Assembly (NCBI GenBank): GCA_040510075.1
Contig: JBEVJT010000290.1
Coordinates: forward strand, 1 to 9,660
Length of the DNA stretch: 9,660 bases
DNA from: VAZQ01 sp040510075
GTDB taxonomy: Bacteria > Pseudomonadota > Alphaproteobacteria > Rhizobiales > Xanthobacteraceae
Reading direction: 5' to 3'
Shown here: piece after piece, positions 1 to 6,259 of the stretch
How the letters are laid out: each line of letters starts with the position of its first letter
Numbering within the stretch: position 1 is the stretch's first letter
The notes under the pieces: model-generated
The model's database searches: none
What the model saw: only the letters and a program-made list of their open reading frames with translations
Told to the model about the DNA's origin: nothing
Program-made: the position numbers and the translations under genes

Positions 1-564
1 GCCCATCCGCCGCAGCACCTCGGCGCCAAGACCTCCCATGCGGTAGCGCAGCCCTTTGTAGTCCTCCGTCGACTTGACCTCGCGGACGAACCACCCGCCC
101 ATCTGGCAGCCGGTGCTGGTGCATAGGATCGGCTTGACATTGAACTGCGCGCTGACAGCGTCCCATAACTCTTGACCGCCGCCATAGTGAATCCATGCGA
201 ACAGCTCGTCCGCCGTGAACCCAAAAGGGACAGCGGCAAAGAAATGCAACGCGCCCGATTTCTTTTCGAAGTAGCCTTCGAAGGAATGATACATGTCGGC
301 AACGCCGGCCCCCACCGCGTCGAAGGTTTCGAATGCTCGTACGAGCGAGCCGGCCGGAAAAACCTCGATCTTGATGCGGTCGGTTGCGATCCCCACCGTG
401 TGCGCAAAACGAACGGCGCTGGTATGAAGGCCTGGCGTTCCTTCCGGCCAATCGGTCACCATCTTGAGCTGCCGCAGTCCCTGAGCGATCGCGGGTGTCG
501 GAAGGCTGACGCCTGCACCTGCTGCAAATGGTGCCGTGGCGGCCAGAAGATCGCGTCGTCTCAT
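1..564 (-). CDS. TRAP transporter solute-binding protein, DctP family, TakP-like (partial, C-terminus off the left edge)
   Basis: This is the periplasmic binding component of a tripartite ATP-independent (TRAP) importer, which captures an organic acid and passes it to a DctQM-type membrane complex (not in the window). The visible 188 residues start MRRRDLLAA, a twin-arginine signal with a likely cleavage after AIA (about residue 26). Family features follow: an early DWPEGTPG stretch, FPAGSLV near residues 62-68, AVPFGFTADE, WIHYGGGQELWD, then CQMGGWFVREV and YKGLRYRMGGLGAEVLRRMG at the cut edge. In this family the Arg in the last motif contacts the substrate carboxylate. The FGFTADE and GGGQELWD stretches resemble the TakP branch (2-oxo acids or monocarboxylates) rather than C4-dicarboxylate DctP; the substrate is inferred. 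An in-frame ATG at 589-591 would add nine residues, but neither start has a clear Shine-Dalgarno sequence. It is divergent from the histidine kinase at 709. Confidence 0.9.
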   Translation of the reverse strand, partial: MRRRDLLAATAPFAAGAGVSLPTPAIAQGLRQLKMVTDWPEGTPGLHTSAVRFAHTVGIATDRIKIEVFPAGSLVRAFETFDAVGAGVADMYHSFEGYFEKKSGALHFFAAVPFGFTADELFAWIHYGGGQELWDAVSAQFNVKPILCTSTGCQMGGWFVREVKSTEDYKGLRYRMGGLGAEVLRRMG

Positions 565-708
565 GGAGAATCGTCTTTGCGATATGTGCATTGGGAGTGC
601 CCGGCTGGGCTCCGGCAGATGCCATCCGACCACGTGCAACTGTTTACTGCAACAACTTGATCGCGCTCGTGTTACTTTAGGCGCGGAGGAAAATCGGCTG
701 AAGGTAAG
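565..708. promoter_or_regulatory. Divergent intergenic region between TRAP binding protein and histidine kinase genes
   Basis: These 144 bp must hold the promoters of both divergent genes if each is transcribed on its own. Visible elements are a CACGTG palindrome at 631-636, two TGCAAC direct repeats at 635-640 and 648-653 (13 bp apart), and a purine-rich GGAGGA at 685-690 just upstream of the kinase. I cannot assign convincing -35/-10 boxes with standard spacing, so the regulatory role rests mainly on gene arrangement. Confidence 0.4.
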
Positions 709-3312
709 TTGAACGTGAGCGCATCGGAAGCGGAAAATGCGGTCGTTCCGGCGCCGAAGAGGTGGAATCTCGGCCTCCGCGCGCGCCTGCTGCTCGCGTT
801 CTTCGGCATCAGCGGCTTCTCGTTTCTGGCCGCTGGCGCCGGGATTTATGCTTTCCGCGAGGTAGGAGAGCGGCTCGATCTCATCGATGCACGCGTGCCG
901 CAGGTCGTCAGCTCGATGGAAATCTCGCGTGCGGCCGATCGTCTCATCGCGGCGGCCCCCGCCCTGCTCGCGGCGGCGACAACCAAGGAGCACGACGAAG
1001 CGGCGAGCCGGATGCGGTCAGAAATCGACCGTCTCGTTATCGGCTTGAACGATATTCTACGGGCCGGAACGGCCGGTGACGCCGCTGCAGCAATTGAATC
1101 ACTCGTCGCCTCACTGCGCTCCAATCTGGGGGAATTGGAAGATTTGATGGGGCGGCGACTCAAGGCGAAGGAGCGGCTCGCAGGAATGCTGCAGTCGGCG
1201 TTCCAAGCCAATCAAGAAGTGCAGCGGCTGTTTGCACCCTGGCTCCAGGTCATGGAGATGCAGATCACCAGTTCGCTGCAAGAGGCAAAGAAACAAGGCG
1301 CTGAAGCAAGCTCCCAGTTGGGGCGCGACCTCGCCGGATTGATATTTCTCGAGCGCTCGGCGCAAGTGGCCCAACGCGGCTTTCTTGCCGTCATTGACCA
1401 GCTGGTGCAGACCGCCACGGTGGGCGAAAAGCAACGCCTTCCGGTGGTGCAATTCCAGTTGCGCCGAAGTCTCGACGATCTCGATGCCAAAGCAAAAGAA
1501 CTCGATCCAAAATTGCGCGCCCTCTTCACCGATCAGCTCGCGCGCGTGCGTACTATTGCCATTGGGCCGGATGCGATCCTTGCCGTTCGCGGCCAGGAGC
1601 TCGATCTGCTTGGCAAGGCAGAAAAACTGATTGCCGAAAATGCCGATTTGTCGAAGCGCGCCACCGCCGCAGTGGACCGCCTGGTATCGGATGCAGCCAA
1701 TGATGTAAGCGCGGCCGCCAGCAGCGCGCTGTCAGTGCAGCGCCTGAGCGCGCGCATTCTGCTCAGCTTCGCGTTGCTGAGTCTTATCAGCTCGATCCTG
1801 ATCGTCTGGCTCTATGTCAGCCGCAATCTGCTCCGCCGCCTCATACGCCTGAGCGGTGGCATGCTGGCCATTGCCGGGGGCAACCATCAGGGTCCGATCC
1901 AAATCCCCGGCACAGACGAGGTCGCGGAGATGGGGCGCGTGGTCGAGATTTTCCGCAGGAACACATTGGAACGCGACGAGCTGCTGGTGGAAAAGGCGCA
2001 AGCCGCTGATCGGCTTGAGCATGAAGTCATGGAGCGAACGGCGGAGCTGGCGCAATCCGTCGAAGAGCTGCGCGCGCTCGGCGACGTGAGCCAGGCGGTG
2101 AACTCAACCATCAATCTGGAGACCGTGCTCTCCACCATCGTCACGAAGGCGGTACAACTTTCAGGCACCGAGGCGGGCACAATTTATGTGTACGATGACG
2201 CATCGCACGAGTTCAGGCTGCGCGCGAGCTACGGCATGGACGCCGCGCTTATCTCAGAAATCAAGACTCAGCAAATTCGGCTCAGCGAGACCGTGGTCAG
2301 CCGGGCTGTGGCGCAAGGCAAGCCGGTGCAGATTCATGACTTGCAGCAAGATCAGTCCACTCCTGTGCTCGAGGTGATCCTGCGCGCCGGGTTCCGCGGG
2401 CATTTGACTGTCCCACTGATCGGCCCCGATCGCACCCTCGGGGCGTTGGTGGTTCGCCGTAGGCAGCCCGGCGAATTTCCCAAACGCACTGTCGATCTGT
2501 TGCAGACCTTCGCGGCGCAATCGGTATTGGCGATCCAGAACGCGCGCCTGTTCGGCGAGATCGCGGAAAAGAGCCGAGAGCTGGCGGAAGCAAGCCAGCA
2601 CAAATCGCAGTTTTTAGCCAATATGAGCCACGAGCTGCGAACCCCGCTCAACGCCATTCTCGGTTACACCGAGCTTGTTCTCGACAGCGTCTATGGCGAG
2701 CTGCCGGAGAAGGCGCGCGCCGTGCTCGAGCGCGTCGAGAAAAATGGACGTCACCTTCTGGGCCTGATCAACGATGTCCTTGATCTCTCCAAGATCGAGG
2801 CCGGCGAGCTTACGCTTTCGCTATCGGACTATTCGCTTAGGAGCGTGATTCAGACCGTCTTCAGCGCCGTCGAACCCTTGGCGGCCGCAAAGAAGATTAC
2901 GCTATCCGTCGAGATTGCGCCCGAGCTGCCGCAGGGGCACGGCGATGAGCGCCGGCTCACCCAGGTTCTTCTCAATCTGGTGGGGAACGCGATCAAATTC
3001 ACCGACATCGGGGGCGTATCGGTTAAAGGTTCCTCGACTAACGGGGCGTTCAATGTTGCCGTTGGCGATACAGGGCCCGGAATTTCAGCTGTTGACCAGG
3101 CAAAGCTCTTTCAGGACTTTCAGCAGGCGGACAACCCACTCACGCAAAAAAAGGGCGGTACCGGCCTTGGCCTCGCGATTTCGCGGCGGATTATCGAGCT
3201 GCACGGAGGCAAGATCTGGGTCGATTCCCGTCTCGGGCAGGGCTCAACCTTTTCGTTCACCATTCCGGTATACGTCGGCCAGCAACCCCGGCTGCCGTTG
3301 CCGACGAGCTGA
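709..3312 (+). CDS. Hybrid-sensor-like membrane histidine kinase: TorS-like sensor, HAMP, GAF, HisKA, HATPase (no receiver)
   Basis: An 867-residue inner-membrane sensor kinase that would autophosphorylate on His and pass phosphate to a separate response regulator. TM1 is at about 26-48. A roughly 300-residue, Ala/Leu-rich, all-helical periplasmic region follows, resembling TorS-type sensors. TM2 is at about 350-370, HAMP at about 370-425, then a coiled linker and a GAF domain at about 465-615. The HisKA H-box MSHELRTPLN has its phospho-acceptor at His641. The HATPase_c domain has an N-box with NLVGNAIKF (Asn760), a G1 box DTGPGI from Asp787 and a G2 box GGTGLGL at 816-822, so all catalytic boxes are intact. 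The start is TTG at 709 or GTG at 715; the GAAGG at 700-704 fits the GTG better (10 nt) than the TTG (4 nt). No response regulator gene is adjacent. The TorS likeness is from helical pattern only; the GAF ligand is unknown. Confidence 0.93.
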   Translation: MNVSASEAENAVVPAPKRWNLGLRARLLLAFFGISGFSFLAAGAGIYAFREVGERLDLIDARVPQVVSSMEISRAADRLIAAAPALLAAATTKEHDEAASRMRSEIDRLVIGLNDILRAGTAGDAAAAIESLVASLRSNLGELEDLMGRRLKAKERLAGMLQSAFQANQEVQRLFAPWLQVMEMQITSSLQEAKKQGAEASSQLGRDLAGLIFLERSAQVAQRGFLAVIDQLVQTATVGEKQRLPVVQFQLRRSLDDLDAKAKELDPKLRALFTDQLARVRTIAIGPDAILAVRGQELDLLGKAEKLIAENADLSKRATAAVDRLVSDAANDVSAAASSALSVQRLSARILLSFALLSLISSILIVWLYVSRNLLRRLIRLSGGMLAIAGGNHQGPIQIPGTDEVAEMGRVVEIFRRNTLERDELLVEKAQAADRLEHEVMERTAELAQSVEELRALGDVSQAVNSTINLETVLSTIVTKAVQLSGTEAGTIYVYDDASHEFRLRASYGMDAALISEIKTQQIRLSETVVSRAVAQGKPVQIHDLQQDQSTPVLEVILRAGFRGHLTVPLIGPDRTLGALVVRRRQPGEFPKRTVDLLQTFAAQSVLAIQNARLFGEIAEKSRELAEASQHKSQFLANMSHELRTPLNAILGYTELVLDSVYGELPEKARAVLERVEKNGRHLLGLINDVLDLSKIEAGELTLSLSDYSLRSVIQTVFSAVEPLAAAKKITLSVEIAPELPQGHGDERRLTQVLLNLVGNAIKFTDIGGVSVKGSSTNGAFNVAVGDTGPGISAVDQAKLFQDFQQADNPLTQKKGGTGLGLAISRRIIELHGGKIWVDSRLGQGSTFSFTIPVYVGQQPRLPLPTS

Positions 3313-3325
3313 AACGGAGCGGGGT

Positions 3326-4030
3326 CTACTTCGCTTCCACCAGTTCCAGCTCACGCAATCTTGCCGCCGCGCGCTGAACTGCGATCTGGCGGTCCGCCTG
3401 GCGCTTTGCGGCGCTCGCGCGGGCCGCCGCCACGATCGCTGCACCCGCGCGTTCCGGCGAGCCCGTGTCGAACGGCGGAGCCGGATCGTATTCGATCGCC
3501 AGCTGGATGGTTTTGGCGACCTCAGGGCCGAACAACTCCGCCGCAACGGTGATCCCGAAGTCCACGCCCGCGGTTACCCCGCCGCCGGTGATGATATTGC
3601 CGTCGATCGTCACGCGGTCGGTAACGGGCGTGGCGCCGAATTCCGACAGCATGTCGCGGCTCATCCAGTGCGTGGCGGCACGCTTGCCCTTGAGCAGGCC
3701 GGCTGCGCCAAGCACCAGCGCTCCCGTGCACACGCTGGTGACATAACGCGCGTTCTTTGCCTGACGACGGATGAATTCCAGCGTCTCCGTGTCATTGAGC
3801 AGCGGGTTCATGCCGGAGCCGCCCGGAATGCAGATCAAATCGAGTGGCGGGCACTCGGAGAACGTGATGCTCGGCAGCATCTGCATGCCGCCCGCTACGG
3901 TGAGGGGAGCCAAGCTCTTCCAGACAAGGTGCAGTCTGGTGTCCGGCATCTTCGTGAAGACCTCATACGGCCCGACCATGTCGAGCGGCATCATGTCTGG
4001 AAAGATGAGAAACCCGATTTGCAGCGGCAT
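3326..4030 (-). CDS. DJ-1/PfpI family protein, isonitrile hydratase (InhA)-like
   Basis: A 234-residue cytoplasmic protein of the class I glutamine-amidotransferase-like superfamily. It opens with IGFLIFPDMMPLDMVGPYEV. The nucleophile elbow is SVCTGALVLG with Cys101, followed by the ATHW segment (His121) and a GGGVTAGVD motif near residues 149-157. This pattern and the length match the isonitrile hydratase/AraC-GATase-like branch, where, as I recall, Cys101 of the Pseudomonas enzyme is essential. That branch hydrates isonitriles to N-formamides, but most homologues are uncharacterised, so the substrate is inference. After about residue 195 there is a charged Ala/Arg helical tail. The start ATG at 4028-4030 is preceded by a good GAGGA ribosome binding site about 8 nt upstream. 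It ends 13 bp from the convergent histidine kinase stop, with no terminator hairpin between them. It lies 50 bp downstream of the co-directional DRHyd/TPR-S gene and may be its operon partner. Confidence 0.9.
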   Translation of the reverse strand: MPLQIGFLIFPDMMPLDMVGPYEVFTKMPDTRLHLVWKSLAPLTVAGGMQMLPSITFSECPPLDLICIPGGSGMNPLLNDTETLEFIRRQAKNARYVTSVCTGALVLGAAGLLKGKRAATHWMSRDMLSEFGATPVTDRVTIDGNIITGGGVTAGVDFGITVAAELFGPEVAKTIQLAIEYDPAPPFDTGSPERAGAAIVAAARASAAKRQADRQIAVQRAAARLRELELVEAK

Positions 4031-4039
4031 TCGTATTTC

Positions 4040-4084
4040 CTCACGTCACAATGGCGTTAAATTCTTCGGCGCGGCTCACGTCAC
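4040..4084. repeat. 10-bp direct repeat CTCACGTCAC flanking the 4081-5460 / 3326-4030 gene junction
   Basis: CTCACGTCAC occurs at 4040-4049 and again at 4075-4084, 35 bp apart. One copy overlaps the stop codon of the DRHyd/TPR-S gene and the other overlaps the ribosome binding site of the DJ-1-like gene. It could be a paired protein-binding site or chance; the exact identity over 10 bp is what is seen. Confidence 0.5.
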
Positions 4085-5460
4085 TGCTTTGGCGCAGCCG
4101 GCAAGCGGCTTGTGTATTGAACGAGATCATTTTTCAACTGCTCGATCCATCCAACATCCTCGCTGCGCGCGGAGCGATTCTTGGCAATGCGTTCGAGATT
4201 TTTCACCGTCGATTCAACCTGCCAGCCATGTGGCTTAAGCGCGAGTGCCTCGCCCAATTCATTCTGCGCGTCATCGATGTCCCGCGCGAGCACGGCAAGC
4301 TCAAGCAGCGTCGCATGGTCCCAATAATCGGGATTCTTCTTCGCTTTTTGTGAAGCTGCGTACCGCACGACGGGCAGAATAATGGGCTGTCTGGGATCAG
4401 GCCGATCGAGGATTTCCATCAAGCTAACCGCATTCACGCCCGGATACGCGTCACGCCAATCGGCCTCGAACCCCTCAAGATACGTGTCGATGGCGCGCTT
4501 AAGCAGCGCCCGTGCCTCCGGCAGACCCTCCTCCTTGGCCTTGTCCGAGCGATCCTTGTAGTTGCGGCCAAGCAGGCCATTCGTCTCACTCGAGGGGCCG
4601 AACTCGGCAATGACTCCTTTTAGAATTTTTTCGGCTTCCTCGAAGCGACGTTCCCGGTTGAGCGCAAAGCCGAGCTGCTCCCGCATCATCTTCGCGCGCT
4701 GCACCGGGAGCGGCATACGGTCGTAGAGCTTGATCATTGCGTCGTACGCTTTGACTTCTCGCATCGACAGGAAAAGATCGACCACTATCCCGGTCTCCAC
4801 TTCCAAGAGATTGCCCAGTCCCGGCTCAGCGGCGATCGCCTCCACGGCCGATGCGCCTTGTTCGACCGCCTTGGCCAAGCGGTTCTTGTAGCGTTTGGAA
4901 TAATCGACGGTGCTGCGGAAGACATCCGTCTTGGTGTGATCGATCTCCCAGCGCGGCAGGTCGTCAATCAGCTGGAAAATCGGACTATCGTCGTGGGGAT
5001 TTGAGCGTGCCTCTTTCAGCTGCGCCGCAACACCTGCAATCGTGGGTTCCGCTTCAACCGGCTCGCCCGAGCCGTCGGTCTTGTACGAGATGCCCCGCAC
5101 CAGCACGATGTCGAAGGGCAGAACCGTGCCTTCGCGAAACAAAATGACCGTGCTGCGCGGGCGCAAGGCGTGGCGAATGCCAAGCTCGTAGAACACGTTG
5201 GGATTGGCGCCGGTAATATCCGCCACGGCGTAATGGCAGAGCATCAGCCGCTCAAACATCGGCTTGTGAATCGTGCCGCCGATACGTTCTTCATCCGCGC
5301 GAACCGGATCGAGACCTGCCTGCTCGACGGCGGGCGCAATCACGTTACGGTAGACCGCGTCGAAATCCGTCAGGCGGCCGCCGGCATCGAGCTTGCGCCC
5401 GAACGGCATCAGCACGAAGCAGAGCGGAGCAGGTTCTTTGAGGTCGTTGATTGTATCCAC
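4081..5460 (-). CDS. DRHyd (deoxyribosyltransferase/TIR-like) plus TPR-S / MAP3K TRAFs-binding-like (DUF4071) domain protein
   Basis: A 459-residue soluble protein with two domains. Residues about 11-125 form a Rossmann-like nucleoside deoxyribosyltransferase/TIR-related fold: strand CFVLMPFG (14-21), D81 in AVADITG, and NPNVFYELG (86-94) whose Glu92 sits where this superfamily keeps its catalytic Glu, then LPFDI (114-118). Residues about 180-450 are helical, TPR-like, with GRNYKD (298-303), YLEGFE (327-332) and YPGVN (339-343). These match the GRIYKD...GFE...YSGIN signature I recall from the MAP3K TRAFs-binding region of animal ASK1. By family knowledge the N-domain may cleave or bind NAD-like or nucleotide ligands and the C-domain may sense or scaffold; no activity is demonstrated here. 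The start is GTG at 5458-5460, the first usable start after the upstream in-frame stop at 5539-5541, with only a weak ribosome binding site. The DJ-1-like gene follows 50 bp downstream. Confidence 0.85.
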   Translation of the reverse strand: MDTINDLKEPAPLCFVLMPFGRKLDAGGRLTDFDAVYRNVIAPAVEQAGLDPVRADEERIGGTIHKPMFERLMLCHYAVADITGANPNVFYELGIRHALRPRSTVILFREGTVLPFDIVLVRGISYKTDGSGEPVEAEPTIAGVAAQLKEARSNPHDDSPIFQLIDDLPRWEIDHTKTDVFRSTVDYSKRYKNRLAKAVEQGASAVEAIAAEPGLGNLLEVETGIVVDLFLSMREVKAYDAMIKLYDRMPLPVQRAKMMREQLGFALNRERRFEEAEKILKGVIAEFGPSSETNGLLGRNYKDRSDKAKEEGLPEARALLKRAIDTYLEGFEADWRDAYPGVNAVSLMEILDRPDPRQPIILPVVRYAASQKAKKNPDYWDHATLLELAVLARDIDDAQNELGEALALKPHGWQVESTVKNLERIAKNRSARSEDVGWIEQLKNDLVQYTSRLPAAPKQ

Positions 5461-5592
5461 TTTCTCAGCTCGGATGCAGATGACCGAGGACAGCAGAGGA
5501 CGGACGAATCCGTCCGTCGTGTGTCGTCCGTCTGCCGTTTACCGCGTCTTATACGACAGCTCACCGAACAGCCATCCCCGGAGAACCGCCGA
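5461..5592. promoter_or_regulatory. Divergent intergenic region upstream of the DRHyd/TPR-S and CMD-family genes
   Basis: These 132 bp separate two divergently oriented genes and so should carry both promoters. They contain a 7-bp perfect inverted repeat, GGACGGA/TCCGTCC at 5498-5504 and 5509-5515 with a CGAA loop, followed by further imperfect copies of CGTCCGT to about 5532. A ribosome binding site GGAGA at 5580-5584 serves the plus-strand gene. Core promoter boxes are not clear. Confidence 0.4.
5498..5515. repeat. Short perfect inverted repeat (7-bp stem, CGAA tetraloop)
   Basis: GGACGGA at 5498-5504 pairs exactly with TCCGTCC at 5509-5515 around CGAA. It lies 38 bp upstream of the GTG start of the minus-strand gene, so it could be an operator or a leader-RNA hairpin. 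The flanking sequence repeats CGTCCGT several times, which looks like low-complexity intergenic repeat material, so a regulatory role is uncertain. Confidence 0.5.
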
Positions 5593-6231
5593 ATGCCTGC
5601 GAAAAAGCGCGCAATCAAGCTGCCCTCGCCCCGCATTCCCGTGCTCACCGAAGGGGAACTCAACACCGAGCAGCGTTCACTGCTTGCTGCCATCCGCTCC
5701 GGACCGCGCGGGCCGGGCACAACCATCCGCGGTCCCTTCGCGGTCTTCCTGCACGCTCCGGCGTTCGGCGAGCTTGCGCAGCGGCTCGGAGGCCATTGCC
5801 GATACAAAACGCTGGTGCCGCCGCGTCTGTCGGAATTCGCAATCCTGGTTACGGCCCGGCTGTGGCGGGCGCAGTTCGAGTGGTTTGCGCACGCGCCGAT
5901 GGCCGAACGCGCCGGCGTCAAGAAAGAGACGATCCGCGATCTGCATCGGGGCGCTGTGCCAAAATCGGCCGCGAAGGACGAGCGGGCGATCTACGATTTT
6001 GTCACGGAGCTCTATGAGAGCAAACGGGTCAGCGACAGAAACTTCGCGCGCGTGCATACGCTTTTGGGAATGAAGGGCACGATCGAGCTGGTCGGAATTA
6101 TTGGCTATTACGCGCTGATCTCGATGATCCTCAACGTCTTTCGCATGTCCCCACCCGCGAGCGAACCTTTGCCTTTTCCGGAGATCACGGATCAGAAATC
6201 AGAAGTCAGACGCAGGCGCCGGAATATCTGA
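5593..6231 (+). CDS. Carboxymuconolactone decarboxylase (CMD/AhpD-like) family protein
   Basis: A 212-residue cytoplasmic all-helical protein. It starts with a basic segment, then RIPVLTEGELNTEQRSLLAAI and a GPFAVFLHAPAFGELAQRLG stretch typical of CMD-family proteins. The core helix is RLSEFAILVTARLWRAQFEW with FAH (His100) following, then GVKKETIRDLHRGAVP. The AhpD-type CXXC redox pair is absent, so it is more like the 4-carboxymuconolactone decarboxylase branch than a peroxidase; its actual substrate is unknown. A second helical segment (GTIELVGIIGYYALISMILNVF) closes the fold at about residue 184. The ATG at 5593 has GGAGA seven to eight bases upstream and is preferred over longer in-frame options, which would run through the divergent gene. 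The last 14 residues or so (TDQKSEV then RRRRR) come from intergenic-type repeat sequence and are probably not part of the ancestral fold. Confidence 0.88.
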   Translation: MPAKKRAIKLPSPRIPVLTEGELNTEQRSLLAAIRSGPRGPGTTIRGPFAVFLHAPAFGELAQRLGGHCRYKTLVPPRLSEFAILVTARLWRAQFEWFAHAPMAERAGVKKETIRDLHRGAVPKSAAKDERAIYDFVTELYESKRVSDRNFARVHTLLGMKGTIELVGIIGYYALISMILNVFRMSPPASEPLPFPEITDQKSEVRRRRRNI

Positions 6232-6238
6232 CTTCCGA
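6199..6238. terminator. Inverted repeat at the CMD / EAL convergent junction, possible bidirectional terminator
   Basis: GAAGTCAGA at 6202-6210 pairs perfectly with TCTGACTTC at 6227-6235 around a 16-nt loop containing GGCGCC, and two more pairs form outside a single mismatch. It spans the stop codon of the CMD gene and lies 25 bp from the stop of the convergent EAL gene. There is no clear T-run on either side, so it is not a textbook intrinsic terminator; it may simply be a repeat element. Confidence 0.4.
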
Positions 6239-6259
6239 CATCTGGTCTCTGGCCTCCGG

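Noticed and set aside
172..660. Plus-strand open frame of 162 codons
   Set aside because: It lies opposite the TRAP binding protein, whose minus-strand frame matches a known family over its whole visible length; the plus-strand product has no recognisable domain.
2915..4060. Plus-strand open frame of 381 codons
   Set aside because: It overlaps the kinase HATPase domain in another frame and is antisense to the DJ-1-like gene; its Arg-rich composition is typical of a GC-driven shadow.
5170..5592. Long N-terminal extension of the CMD-family gene
   Set aside because: The extension would be antisense to the DRHyd/TPR-S gene and cross the divergent promoter region; the ATG at 5593 has a proper ribosome binding site and begins where family similarity begins.
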